From positions 41,654,882 to 41,718,881 of the forward strand of contig NC_088792.1 in assembly GCF_011386835.1 (NCBI RefSeq): DNA of 64,000 nt, written 5' to 3'. Below, piece by piece: positions 1-12,400 of this stretch. The stretch comes from Chrysemys picta bellii. Lineage: Eukaryota; Chordata; Testudines; Emydidae. The notes below the pieces were generated by a model that was given only the letters and a program-made list of their open reading frames with translations, made no database searches and was not told where the DNA came from. The position numbers and the translations under genes are program-made. Numbering within the stretch: the first letter of the stretch is position 1; each line of letters opens with the position of its first letter.

Positions 1-65
1 CTAATTTTTAACATAAGTCCTTATTCAGGCAAAATGAGGGCTCGGCTACGTGGGGAGGCTGTGGG

Positions 66-290
66 CAGCAAGCAGGGGTATAAATCTACAGCGCACTAGT
101 ATGCCACTCACTACCTGCCCATGTGGATCCTGCTATCATGCATTAAAAGTGATATAGTGTGCTTTGAGCTACTCTGGGAGTAGGTCAATGCGCATTGGGA
201 AACTTTTAATGCATGCAGGATAGTAAGGTCCATATGGACAGTTAATGCATGACACACTAGTTCATTGTAGATTTGCACCCCAGCTTGCTG
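66..290. mobile_element. Palindromic MITE
   Basis: Two arms of about 85 bp in inverted orientation, 66-150 and 206-290, start with CAGCAAGC and contain matching blocks such as AATCTACA and ATGCATTAA. They are separated by about 55 bp. No clear TSD was seen. The family is not recognised. Confidence 0.65.
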
Positions 291-394
291 TACACTAACT
301 CACTGATTAGACAAGTCCTCCCATTGACTTACATGACCTTATGATTAATCCCAATAAGAATAGATACCTACTATTAATAATACGTAGCTCTTTT

Positions 395-580
395 ATAACA
401 ATTTTCATAGGTGAATCTCACAGCACTTTACATAAGAGGTCACTATCACTATTTTACAGATGAAGAAACTGAGGCATAGAGACTTACTTAAGGTCACCTA
501 AGAGGCCAGCATCAGAGCCAGGAATAGAACCTTGCCCTTCCGAGTTCCAGTTTAGTGCACTATCCACTTGGCTACACTAC
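395..580 (+). repeat. MIR/CORE-SINE-like fragment
   Basis: It reads like the conserved part of a MIR-type SINE: TTTTACAGATGAAGAAACTG, GAGGCATAGAGACTTA, AAGGTCACCTAAG, then AATAGAACCTTGCCC. It is diverged and has no TSD. Confidence 0.5.
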
Positions 581-978
581 TTCCCCTATTGTAGGTGGTA
601 TACTTCGACAAGACAGACTTTATTGCAGGGAGACATGCAGAGCTAATGGTGGGAGGGTTCTGAATGTAACATCTAACAGATTCACCCTGGAGTAGCAATG
701 CTTTTAGGGGCCAATCCAATATCTAATGAAGTCAGTGGGAGTATTTCCATTGATTTCAATGGGCGTTGGACTGCGGCCCTTAGCCCATGATGAGGAAAAA
801 GCCTTTGGAAGTTGAGATGGCCGTACCTTTTTGAAATTGTGAAGATCATGGGTGTTTTGAATATGTTCATACATCAGATTAAAATAATTTATGATCTGCT
901 CAACTGATACCCCAGGGAATACTCCATCGCTACCCCAAATTCTAACGCCACATGTAGCTTCTGAAACAATAGCCACAC

Positions 979-980
979 AC

Positions 981-1016
<36 letters not shown>
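979..1016. repeat. (CA)n microsatellite
   Basis: CA dinucleotide tract with a few CATA interruptions. It produces a spurious V/C-alternating frame on the minus strand. Confidence 0.95.
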
Positions 1017-1017
<1 letters not shown>

Positions 1018-1133
1018 ACCTCCTTCACCACAAGAGCTTTTCCATCAGATCTTTATTTTGAAGTGTGGGAGTTCACGGGTTGTAATAAACACAACAAAAG
1101 GATTTTACATTTCCTAGAGAAAAGAGCCTGCTC

Positions 1134-1189
1134 AGGTTATACTACAGCCTTTAAGGACTAGGCGCTCCTTAAGGGCTGTAGTATAACCT
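1134..1189. repeat. Near-perfect 24-bp inverted repeat (hairpin)
   Basis: Arms 1134-1157 and 1166-1189 are complementary at 23 of 24 positions, and the mismatch would be a G:U wobble in RNA of one strand. The loop is 8 nt (CTAGGCGC). It could be a small MITE or a precursor-like RNA hairpin. No TSD was seen. Confidence 0.8.
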
Positions 1190-2028
1190 TATATGTGATG
1201 GATAGACAGGTAGAATGTGGAGCTTTGCTGTCCCACATGCTTGTACTCTCTCTCAAATTACCAGGGAGTTATTTTATTAGAGACTCTCCTGCCTTTCCTC
1301 TGTTTTTCACTGCTTCATACTCCCAGCCCATTGCTCCTGCAGTATTGCTAAGCTGGCAGTAAATTCTCAGTTTGCTGGTGCTCATGCCTCTGCAATCTAT
1401 CACAGAATTAAAAATGGTAACCTGCCTTTAGGGAAAGAAAAGCTGTGGACTCACTGTTCTGAGCAATTATTTGTAATGACAGAAGATAACTGGGGAGTGG
1501 CAGATAAAATTGTACAAAGGGCAATGGAAGACTAACTTATTCAGAAAAGATTAGATAATTTTTTTTTGAGAAAGTAGCTGGTAATATTAATTCTGATGAT
1601 CTGGGGAGGTAGGATAACATGGATAAAAATTAGGGCTGTCGATTAATCGCAGTTAACTCACGCGATTAACTCAAAAAAATTAATCGTGATAAAAAATTAA
1701 TCGTGATTAATTGTGCTGTTAAACAATAGAATACCAATTGAAATTTATTAAATATTATTCTATGTTTTTCTACATTTTCAAGTATATTGATTTCTATTAC
1801 AACACAGAATACAAAGTGTACAGTGCTCACTTTATATTATTTTTATTACAAATATTTGCACTGTAAAAATGCTAAACAAAAGTAATATTATTTTTCAATT
1901 CAATGCACCTCATACAAGTACTGTAGTGCAATCTCTATTGTAAAAGCACAACTTACAAATGTAGATTTTTTTGTTACATAACTGAACTCAAAAACAAAAC
2001 AACGTAAAACTTTAGAGCCCACTCAGTC

Positions 2029-2340
2029 CTACTTCTTGTTCAGCCAATTGCTTAGACTAACAAGTTTGTTTACATTTACGGGAGATACTGCTGCCTGCTT
2101 CTTGTTTACAATGTCACCTGAAAGTGAGAACAGGCATTCGCATGACACTTTTGTAACCGGTGTTGCAAGGTATTTATGTGCCAGATATGCTAAACGTTCA
2201 TATGCCCCTTCATATTTCAGCCACCATTTTGGAGGACATGCTTCCATGCTGATGATGTTAGTTAAAAAAATAGTGTTAATTAAATTTGTGAGTGAACTCC
2301 TTGGGGAAGAACTGTATGTCCCCTGCTCTGTTTTACCCAC
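2029..2340 (-). pseudogene. hAT transposase C-terminal (hATC) fragment, left arm
   Basis: About 100 codons with AYERLAYLAHKYLATPVT, CLFSLSGDIVNKK, VNKLVSLSNWLNKK. This is the end of a hAT transposase (dimerisation region), cut off from any catalytic domain. Confidence 0.75.
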
Positions 2341-2528
2341 ATTCTGCCATATATTTCATGTTATAACAGTTTCGGATGATGACCTAGCACATGTTTGATT
2401 TACGAACACTGTCACTATAGATTTGACAAAATGCAAAGAAGGTACCAATGTGAGATTTCTAAAAATAGCTACAGCACTCGACCGAAGATTTAAGAATCAG
2501 AAGTGCCGTCCAAAATCTGAGAGGGAGC

Positions 2529-2909
2529 ATGCTTTTAGAAGTCTTAGAAGAGCAACCCTCTGATGCAGAAACTACAGAACCCGAACCACCAAAAAAGAAA
2601 ATCAACCTTCTGCTGGTGGCATCTGACTCGGATGATGAAAATGAACATGCATCGGTCCGCTCTGCTTTGGATTGTTATCAAGTAGAACCCATCATCAACA
2701 TGGATGCATGTCCCCTGGAATGGTGATTGAAGCATGAAGGGACATATGAATCTTTAGCACATCTGGCACATAAATATGTCGCGATGCCAGTTCCAATAGT
2801 CCCATGCGAACGCCTAGTCTCACTTTCAGGTGACATAAAGAAGAAGCGGGCAGCATTATTTCCTGCAAATGTAACCAAACTTGTTTGTCTGAGCGATTGG
2901 CTGAAGTAG
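2529..2909 (+). pseudogene. hAT transposase C-terminal fragment, right arm
   Basis: One frame with a TGA at about 2725. It holds a short acidic region (SDSDDENEH), then MDACPLEW*LKHEGTYESLAH and CERLVSLSGDIKKKRA, VCLSDWLK. It is an inverted, diverged duplicate of the left-arm fragment. Confidence 0.75.
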
Positions 2910-3946
2910 GACTGAGTGGACTTGTAGGCGCTAAAGTTTTACATTGTTTTATTTTTGAATGCAATTTTTTTTCTACATAGTTCGACATTTGTAAGTTCAA
3001 CTTTCATGATAAAGATATTGCACTACAGTACTTGTATTAGGTGAATTTAAATATACTATTTCTTTTGTTTTTTTACAGAGCAAATACTTGTATTCAAAAA
3101 TAAATATAAAGTGAGCACTGTACACTGTATTCTGTGTTGTAAATGAAATCAATATATTTGAAAATGTAGAAAACATCCAAAAGTATTTAAATAAACGGTA
3201 TTCTATTATTGTTTAACAGTGCAATTAATCACAATTATTTTTTTAATCGCTTTACAGCCCTAATAAAAATATTAGGTGATTCTCTGTATGATTAATAGAA
3301 ATAAGTGGCAGCTCCTGCAAAAGCTGAGACTTAAAAAGAGGAAGGCTATAAATTGACAGGATTTAAACTTCCCGTTCCTTTCTCTGGATTCTTAACATCT
3401 GCAGGATGAAAAACAGAAAATTGAAAGAAAATGTAGAAACAAACTGAATATAGAAAGATGGGTTTGACTGACAGTTGCAAAATGAATGTGTGGTCTCAGG
3501 CCACATTCTATTGGAATCCCCAGCAAGTAGGAAAGCTTTGTATATCTCCACCAGCACAAAGCAGCATATTAGGACAAAGCAAAGCTAGGGCTCATGTTAT
3601 CAGTTCCCAGCTCTGTCCCTTATATGTGACATTCTGCAAACGACAGGTTATATTTTAGCCACTTGTAATGATACTTGCTTCAAAGGAGTGTTGGGAAGCC
3701 TAGTTAATGTCTGTAAAAATGCACTGATATCCGCACATAGAAGGGGCTAATTCAGTGCAAATATTATTATGGACTTCTCAAGCAAGCCTAGAGTACCTGC
3801 AGTGAGCTGATGGGCCTCATCAAATCCTCAGCATGGAATTCCAGGCGAGACACTGGAAAGGACGAGGAACATTTGATATTGCATTCTTTGCAGCCAACAC
3901 ATCACACTGCCCTCTAGTAATGGCCACCTTGGCATGTGGTCTATGC

Positions 3947-4059
3947 CAGTGTTTCTCAATGACCAGTCTGTGGACTGGCACCAGGCCCTGAGATCTCCTT
4001 GACACAGTTTAGGAAGGCAGCAAGCCAATCCCCGGTATCAAAAAGATTGAGAAACACTG
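3947..4059. mobile_element. 113-bp hAT-like MITE
   Basis: TIRs CAGTGTTTCTCAA / TTGAGAAACACTG, flanked by a perfect 8-bp TSD GTCTATGC (3939-3946, 4060-4067). Non-autonomous. Confidence 0.88.
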
Positions 4060-5118
4060 GTCTATGCCACCAGCATGTCCGAGGATAGCCTCATTGTGTT
4101 TCCTTCTCTACCAAGGATAAAGACACAGTCCTGTGGATGCAGTTTATGCCAGTTCATATATAGAATGTGGTTAACTCACCTGAGGTTCCATATTTATGAA
4201 ATCAGTGAGTGTTTACAGTGGTTTCAGATCAAGCCCACATTTACATAAATCATAGCCTTTTTTTCCTGGCTACACAACCTCTATCACACACCTACAGAAA
4301 GGGATTCCTGCACCTTTTCTACTGAGCCAGAATTTCACCAGTGATTGCCCAGCATGGAACCATCCCATCTGCCCTTTCTACCCCTCAACTTATTCTGCTT
4401 TTCCCAATTACATATGTATATCTGCTACCATAATATGAATCTTATTTTTTTTTGCCAGGCTTACCTTTATTTTGAAAATCTTCATCACAGAATACATGTT
4501 CTTAGTAAGTGTTACTGCATTCATGAGACTTTAATTTTTCCCATTGACACTCACTGTTTAAAATATACACCTTACTTCCAGTTTGAATTTGTCTGGCTTC
4601 CAGTCAACAGCATCTTCAATATTGGGACATATGTAAAGTTAAGCAGGTGAGCAAGTGTTTGCATGATCAAGGCCTATACGCTGAACATGTCCACCTTATG
4701 TTCTGTACAGTGTTATGTAAACTTGCAGCACTAAACAAATGTTTTAAAAAATACAGCATAAGGTACTACGTGGCTGCCGGCCAAATTGATAAATATGTAT
4801 ATTGTTTTTAAAAAATGTGAACTACATAAAAATGTTCCTATTTACAAGGCATAATAAAAATGCAAAATCTTTACAAACTATCTTTTAATGCTTATTTTAC
4901 AAAAGTACAGCAAAAAGGAAAGCAATGTACACTTTGCTTTCAGCCATTCATCTCCAGAGGGATACATTTTAATTCAAACATGATTGAAATTTCACAAAAG
5001 GAATAAACATTAGATTATATGACATTTCTTGAAGCTAAGACCTATGAAGCATTTTATTCTTTACATATTACAAAAAATAAAATGCAGAACTAAAAGAACA
5101 GCAAGCACGGGCCTGATC

Positions 5119-5585
5119 CATAGGCGCCAACTTTTCCTTGTGCCAGTGGGTGCTTGAGCCCCCCCTCCCGCTCCCGGCACTGCCCTGACTCCACCCCTGC
5201 CCTGCCTCCTCCTGCCCCTGCCCGCCCCCATTCCAACCCCTTCCCCAAAGTCCCAACTCCACCCCCTCCTTGCCTCCATTGAACCCCTTCCCCAATTCCC
5301 CACCTCGGCCCCGCCTCTTCCCTGCCTCCTCCCCTGAGCGCGCCATGTTCCCGCTCCTCCCCCTCCCTCCCAGTGCTTCCCACACAAAACAGCTGTTTCC
5401 CGGCAGCAAGCGCTGGGAGAGAGGAGAAGTGGGATGCAGCATGCTTAGGGGCAGAGGCGGAGCGGAGGCAGAGGTGAGCTGAGGTGTGGGGGCACGGCAG
5501 GGAGCTGCCAGTGGGTGCAGAGCATCCACCAATTTTTCCCCATGGGTGCTCCAGCCCTGGAGTACCCACGGAGTCGGCACCTATG
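5119..5585. mobile_element. GC-rich non-autonomous hAT element in/near MRC1 3' UTR
   Basis: TIRs CATAGGCGCCAAC and, inverted, CATAGGTGCCGAC. Perfect 8-bp TSD GCCTGATC at 5111-5118 and 5586-5593. The interior is CT-rich and gives long spurious frames. Confidence 0.88.
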
Positions 5586-5967
5586 GCCTGATCTAGTGCT
5601 CTGGGAAGTCAGTCGAAAGAATCCCATTGACTTCAGTGTATCAAGCCCCATAAGAGAACATGTTGAGTAGGTGTTGTGAAGTCATCTGAACTGAAGTTAT
5701 ACAACAAAAAAAGTCTCTTTTTATATGCTGAAGTGAAATATAATGGCACCAGCATTGAGTGCTGCAACTCTTGAGTGAGATTTGCAGGATTCCAATAGAA
5801 TTAGACAGTTGCTTTTCTGAGTGATTTGAAGAGTTTGTAATGATTATTCTCATAATCAGCATGATGAGCTTGGCTCTTTTTATGGTTGATAGGGATGCAG
5901 GTGCCATGTAGGGACAGTAGAATAGTTTTGAATGTTTTTCACATGGCTTGAGGTCATATTTGGTTCT

Positions 5968-5973
5968 TTTATT
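5968..5973 (-). promoter_or_regulatory. MRC1: Candidate proximal poly(A) signal of MRC1
   Basis: Minus-strand AATAAA about 195 nt after the stop codon. It would give a short 3' UTR that avoids the downstream hAT element. Use is inferred only. Confidence 0.35.
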
Positions 5974-6168
5974 AAATAGCCTCCCACAGAACTATTCTTC
6001 TACAAGTAGATCCAGAACCTCGCAAGACTATGGAAGGAATGTACGTAACACACAAATGCAGTCTCTGCAAAATGCACTACAATTTTAACAGGATAAAACA
6101 GCTTTGTCTTAAGGGTTCATGTAGTCCAGATGCATTAATTTTTATCAAAATCATTTTTATTTTGTGAA

Positions 6169-6416
6169 TTAAAGCATAGCTTGTTCATTCTGCTCAATGT
6201 TGGCCACAAGATACTTTGAGTCACTAGCTACAGGAACAGCATCTCTATTGCAGTACAGAGTGTTGTCAAAGCTGACATCTGTTGGTAGCTGGTTGTGTCT
6301 TTTCTTTTTGTAGAAAAAATAGGCTGCAAGGCCAGCTCCGACTAGAATGAGAAGGACCAGGATAACGGCCATCCCACTTAAGCGGTGTGCAGGAACAGCT
6401 TCATCGGTCTTCAATG
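6169..6416 (-). CDS. MRC1: MRC1 exon 30: transmembrane helix and cytoplasmic tail, stop codon
   Basis: 248 nt of coding sequence ending in TAA at 6169-6171. After [14 protein letters not shown] comes a hydrophobic helix ([18 protein letters not shown]), the stop-transfer YFFYKKKRH and a tail of about 45 residues. The tail keeps FDNTLY, the counterpart of the human FENTLY endocytosis motif, and ends in [10 protein letters not shown], close to human NIEQNEHSVI. Confidence 0.96.
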
Positions 6417-9400
6417 CTGTAAATGAATGTGAAGCAATTACTCAGGATCCTAAGGATTATGACGATATATATTAGGGTCTGGCAATGGGTCTGATTTCCA
6501 ATAGTTCTGAGCACCCATAACTCCAAGTCAATGTAAATTGTGGAGAATCAGCAGAAAATCAGGCCCAATGACCTTATTTTTGAAGGCAGAGTTTTATGGC
6601 TGTACATCATTACAGTTTACAGATAACTTCTATAGTGCTAGTCACAAAATATATCATACAGAGGTCCAGTCAAAACACAATTAAATACCTTAATTCAAAA
6701 TGAAATTGAGTTTGAGGGGAGAGTTCTGCTTTTTAGTCAGGTTGGAGATGTAATAATCACAATAATACATTTCAAATAAACATCCACAGAGCTGGGTATC
6801 AAACAGTCATTTTGTCAGAAAATAAAATAAATATTTGAAAAAGAACTAGATAAATTCATGGAGGATAGATCCATCAATGGCTATTAGCCAAGATAGGCAG
6901 GGATGGTATCCTAGCCTCTATTTGCCAGAAGCTGGGAATGAGTGACAGGGAACGGATTACCTGTTGTTCATTTCCTCTGGGGCACCTGGCACTGGTCACT
7001 GCCAGAAGATGGGATATTGGGCTAGGATATTGGACCTGGCCTGACCCAGTATGGCTGTTCTTATGTTCTTATATTTATAACCTGATTTGGGTCTCTCTTT
7101 AATTTGCTTATAAGAAAGCAGTCCTACCTTTATTGTCTGATGGCTTCTCAGATGGTTCAACTTCAGTAACTTTCAAATAAAAAAAAAAAGATATTCATAG
7201 TCTAAGTCTCCATTTTACACCAAATTGTACAGTCACACAGAGTAAATAAATCCTGTATGAAGAATTACTATGTTGGGTACACTGCATTTTAAAATAAAGT
7301 AAAGTAATGGAGATGCAAAATATCTGATAACACCTTTAACTTAATCCAAATGAATCATCTACCCAAATCAAGCAAAACATTCCAGTTAAAAATTAGATCC
7401 AGGGAAAAAAAATTATTTTTGTTTGTTTTGCATGAAAAAAATGTTACCAATTGATTTGGGATGATTTCACACCTTCAGAATGTCAAGCCTTCAAGACATT
7501 TTGAGAAGCTGAAGGTTTTTCACACACTGAAGTATGGGGAAAACTAAAAATCCATATTTTCATTTTTAAGTCCAAGACCAAGGGGGCAACAGAAAAACAA
7601 ACTAGGTCACAATTCCCCTCTTCCTTTCATTGGGTCCTAGGCACATCCTCCCATCTACTTACCTCACAGTTACATACATCTTAGTATCCTTCCACTGCTG
7701 CTTCTCAACGGTATCTCCTTCCTCCCTCTCAGCAGTAGCTCTGTTATTCTGGGTCCTCTCACCCCCAGTTAACTTCTTCTCAAGTTCTTCCCCTCACATC
7801 CCATCTGCAACTCCTCTGTTTTGGCTCCTCCTCCTCCCTAAACCTTTCTGGTTGTACTCTCTCCACCTCCCTACCAACAGAGCCTGGTTTGGTTAGCGCC
7901 TACTCTTCTAAGGCACTAAGGATAAGGGTGATTGGAGTGGAACTCAGGAGTCCCGGGCCCCTTCTCTATTAGCAATTGCCCTTAAATGGGAGTTTCACCT
8001 CTGATTTCAATGGGAGTAGGATCAGAATATCTACCACAAACATAGACCCATACAGAATATGCAATGCAAAGGATTTTGTAGCATAAATATTAGTCATTGT
8101 TAATAACTCACTGTAATGAACATATCACTTACTCTTTGGTATTTTACAAATAAATCTTTTGTCAGCAGAGCAGTAATAGCTTCTCCAGCCCCCATCTGAG
8201 GCATCCATGTCAACACAATGTTCATGATAACCATCCGTAGGCTCTCTTTTTTTCCAGTTTACAAACTCTACTGCACTGTTGTCTGCCCATGTCCATTCTC
8301 CTAAAGTTAAAATGAAAAATACAGAGTAACAAATGACAGGTTAAGGACCACCCATTTGTAGAGATTAAAACAATATCACATAATTTCTACGGCACCTGTC
8401 ACTGTTGTAATCTGAGCGCTGAATTCATTAATTTATTAAATCAATACATTAACATTCTATAGGACTCAGTTTTCTCTCTCCTTCCAGGCAGACACAACTG
8501 AGAATGTCTTATGTCTGTAAGTTTTCACCTGGACATTGTCAGCTGCATTGTCCTAGAGCAGGGGTCGGCAATCTTTCAGAAGTGGTGTCCCGAGTCTTCA
8601 TTTATTCTCTGTAATTTAAGGTTTTGCATGCCAGTAATACATTTTAATGTTTTTAGAAGGTCTCTAAGTCTATGCTGTATAACTAAACTATTGTTGTACG
8701 TAAAGTAAATAAGTTTTTTAAAATGTTTAAGAAGCTTCATTTAAAATTAAATTAAAATGCAGATCTTATCAGTTTAGTGTGATCTTTGTCCTTGCTTTTC
8801 CTTGATGAGTTTTCCCATGTCTGGCACTTATTTGGATACTTTAAGCTGCACACAGGCTTCTGAGTGATCAGTTGTTAACCGGCTCTGAGAGGGACAGAGG
8901 ACAGATTTCATATGTGAAAATACCTGTTTGCACAGGTATGTGGATCCAAATGCTGAAAGCATTGCAAATGCAATTTTCTTCAAACAGTTACATTTCACTG
9001 GCAGGGACGTCCAGCAGGTCAGAATAGAGGCCCCATGATCTCTCTTGGTAGCTTTAAATGCACTCCGCAGATCTCCAAACTTTGATGCCCACAATTCTGA
9101 GCTTCTTAACTGAATGAGCTGCATTTTGAAATCTTCAACATCCATCCACTGAAATACAGACAAATCCAAGTTGCTTTCGTTGAACTTTTCAGGTTTAATT
9201 AGAAAAGAAAGCATTGGGCCAGATTGCTGGAAATCTTGAAATCTGTCAGAAAATTCTGATTCCAGTTCTTGCATGTACATTCCAATTTCATCGACACTAA
9301 CAGTGCAACGTGTCGATAGCTCTTTTATGTGTTGGAAGTATCGGAAAGTCGAAGTTTGAATATCCTGAGAAAAAACTGCTAGTTTTACAAAGAATGCCTT

Positions 9401-12400
9401 CCAGGTTTCATAAAGATCCAGAACCATTTGCCCTGCACCCTGCAGACAGAAGTTGAGTTCGTTTAGGTGAGCGGTGATGTCAGTTAGAAACATGAGCTTA
9501 CACAGCCATTTGTCATCATCCAGTTTGGGGTAGCTTTGTCCTTTTTCCGACAAAAAGGCCTTGATTGCATCAAAACAGTTTACAAAGCGCACCAAAACCT
9601 TGCCACGACTTAGCCACCGAATGTTGCTTTGAAGTGGAATGTCATAAGCACTATCCATCTCTTCTAGCAGTGCTTGAAACTGTTAGAGTCAAAGCAGATA
9701 AAGCACCAAGGACATTCACAATTTGCACCACTGTATTCATCACATTATTAAGCTCTGAATTAGAAATTTTAGCACACGGGTTTTCTTGATGGATGATACA
9801 GTGAAATTTGACTGTCGGGTGGCCAACTTGATCTTCAAGTAACTTTACAAATCCCTTCTGTTTTCTGACCATGGCAGGCACACCCTCTGTTGTCACACAA
9901 AATATTTTTCTGATGTCAACTCCTCGTTCTTCATAATGGTTTACGAAAGTTTCCACTATATCTTCCATCTTTGTTGTGCCATGCAGGAGTTTTAGGCAAC
10001 AAAGTTCCTCTTGGATTTCATCAGAAGCACAATATCTTGCTACAACTGCCAAACATGGAGCGTCGTTTATATATACACTCTCATCAACTGCAACGCTAAA
10101 CACTGCTGTGTCTTTTAATGCAGTCGTCTGCTTTTCGTTAATGTTTTCTGCCATTTCGCTGACGCGTCTCTCAACTGTTCTGGCAGAGACAGGCAGCTCT
10201 TTTATTCTAGATACGCATCTTTATTTGGCAAATCATTGAACAAAACCTCTGAACTGCTGAGAAAAACTTTTTATATATTCCCCATCTGTAAACGGCTTTC
10301 CGTTTTTTGCAATGCGCTGTGCAATCTTGTAACTTCCTTCTGTGGCTTGATTTTTACTTACACTTAAGCATTTAAAAACACTGCTTTGCGTCTCATATCC
10401 TGCTACTGTCTTTTTGATCGATTCACTCTTGTCTGCTTCGTCAAGAAAAGTTTTCTCGTACTTCGTTTCAAAATGTCGTTGAACACTTGATGTGCGACAA
10501 ACAACACTTTCACAACAGAAAGCACAAACATCACGGTCCTTCTTTTGAATAAATCCAAATGTGTCTGTCCAAGAAGGCTAAAATGAATGGACATCTAACT
10601 TTGCTTTCTTAGGAGCTTACATTTTGTCAAATGTACCCCTCAACTTACAGTGGAAAAAAAATCGCAACAGATGGCACGCACAACGTCAAACGCAGTGCGC
10701 TGTTCCACGTGACGTGATAGTGATGTAAACAGCAAATCAGGACTTAAAAATATCCCAGTACAGTGGTGCTGGAACAATTTTTAAGGTGGGGCTGCTGAGC
10801 TGCACCCCCTCTTGCCCCTGTGGTTTTGGCTCTGCATCAGAGCCAAGGCTAGAAATCAGCTCCCTTGCAAGGTCTGGCTCAGTTAATTAATTCTGCCTGA
10901 TTGTATCAGGATGACTTAAAAATACACCTATTGTTCTCTGCTCTTCCCTTACTCAGGCTCAGCTAGCAGGAATAGCTGCTACTTCCTGTGTCTCAAGGAT
11001 GAAGGGAATCCCAGTGCCTAGACTTGGAGCTAGATGGAAAATGAAAATCAAATTGTTTTCATTCATGGAAATTTTCAAGTTTTCAGCAAATTAAAAACCA
11101 AAATAATTTCACTGAAAACTAATCTTTTTGCCAAAACTTGTGACTGAAAACTGAACAGTTCGATTCAGAAATGCTGTTGCAGTGCCTCATAGGAGCTGTA
11201 GTTCCAGTGCCTAGGACTAGGAAAGTCTAGTACCAGCAACTGTGCTGAAAACATCCAGTGGGCCCAAAAGGCGTAAATCGGTAAGGTGGCATGTTCCTGT
11301 CTATTTTTGCACCATCTAGAATCAACCAGCCAGCAAGAAGCAGAATGCTCACCTCACACTGCAGTGGTATTAATGGTATACCAAAGGCTGCTGTTATATA
11401 TGCTCTCCAAGGCTTCTGGAGGTATTGCATCTAGCTCAAACGAAATACCAGCAAGAATAGTAGCTGCTACGGAAACCCTCCTCATATCCCTTCCCCATGA
11501 CAGGCTGTGGCTTCACAGGAGAAAAACAGCATTACAATCCTAACCAATAAATACAGAAATATATTTCTTTAAAAGACTTTAGCAGACTTTTCAGAACTTC
11601 CTCTTGCTGAATAAATACTTAACACTGAGGTTCCTTCAAAAACTGAGGTGCTGTTAAGTTTGGTTAAATATCAAGGGAATGAAAGAAAAGTGTGAAATGA
11701 AATAAACTGGATGAAATACTGTAGGCGTGTAATTTTTTCTATTTACAAGAGAGAGAGACAGGGATATAAAATGTGCAGTCACCTTTCTGAATAATTTCTC
11801 CTTTTTATGTACTATAATTGAAAAAATATTAAGCATTTGACATCAGATTTCCATCTTCTGTTTGAGTACTTATTTGTAAATAACTATTGAAAGTTAAATA
11901 ATTACCATCCACATTCTTGTACATTCCAATCCAAAACTGTCTCGAGTCACTTGCAAATACATCCAAGTGGTCCAAGAGAAAATTCATTTCAGCCCTATTT
12001 TCTATGGAAACCAAAGAGGCTCCTGCAAAACATAAATTAATAAATACGCATAATTTAAGCATGTTTCACCATAGAAAACGATCTGCCCCTTGAAACAATC
12101 ATGACAACATTTTCTTAACCCTCCTGATACATTTAAAATAGCCATAGACTGTAATTAATTTTTGCCACTGAAGTCAATCAGAGCTCCAGAAACAGATCAG
12201 TAACAGCCCTTGCATTTTGCTCTTTAGAGGAAAACATCCTGCTATGCTGGTTATTTCTAGGCTATACATATCTTATATTAGTTTTGTATTTGCATGCGCC
12301 ATTTTTTCAATCAACCCCAATCCTTCCCTGCTGTTTAACGTGCCAGAGACAATGCAAATAGAAAAATGCAGCATTTGTTTTTAAATATATTCCCTCTTGC

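Larger units (their letters stand above)
1631..3262. mobile_element. Fold-back hAT element with two inverted hATC remnants
   Basis: Ends TAGGGCTGT...ACAGCCCTA, flanked by a perfect 8-bp TSD ATAAAAAT (1623-1630 and 3263-3270), as in hAT transposons. Most of the two halves are inverted copies of each other. The left half encodes on the minus strand, and the right half on the plus strand, the same hAT C-terminal dimerisation segment (LAHKYLATP..., LFSLSGDIVNKK...). The complete transposase is absent. Confidence 0.85.
5053..6168 (-). other. MRC1: Probable MRC1 3' UTR with candidate poly(A) signals
   Basis: Non-coding sequence downstream of the stop. On the minus strand AATAAA is present at 5973-5968 and 5058-5053; another at about 6161-6156 lies too close to the stop to be likely. 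If the distal signal is used, the 467-bp hAT element at 5119-5585 is part of the mRNA. The true end cannot be fixed from sequence alone. Confidence 0.4.

Noticed and set aside
704..1018. Frame with alternating Val/Cys
   Set aside because: Translation of the (CA)n microsatellite.
5061..5651. Long overlapping frames in the GC-rich stretch
   Set aside because: They lie inside the hAT element with TSD GCCTGATC and are composed of low-complexity Gly/Ala/Arg or Pro/Ser sequence.
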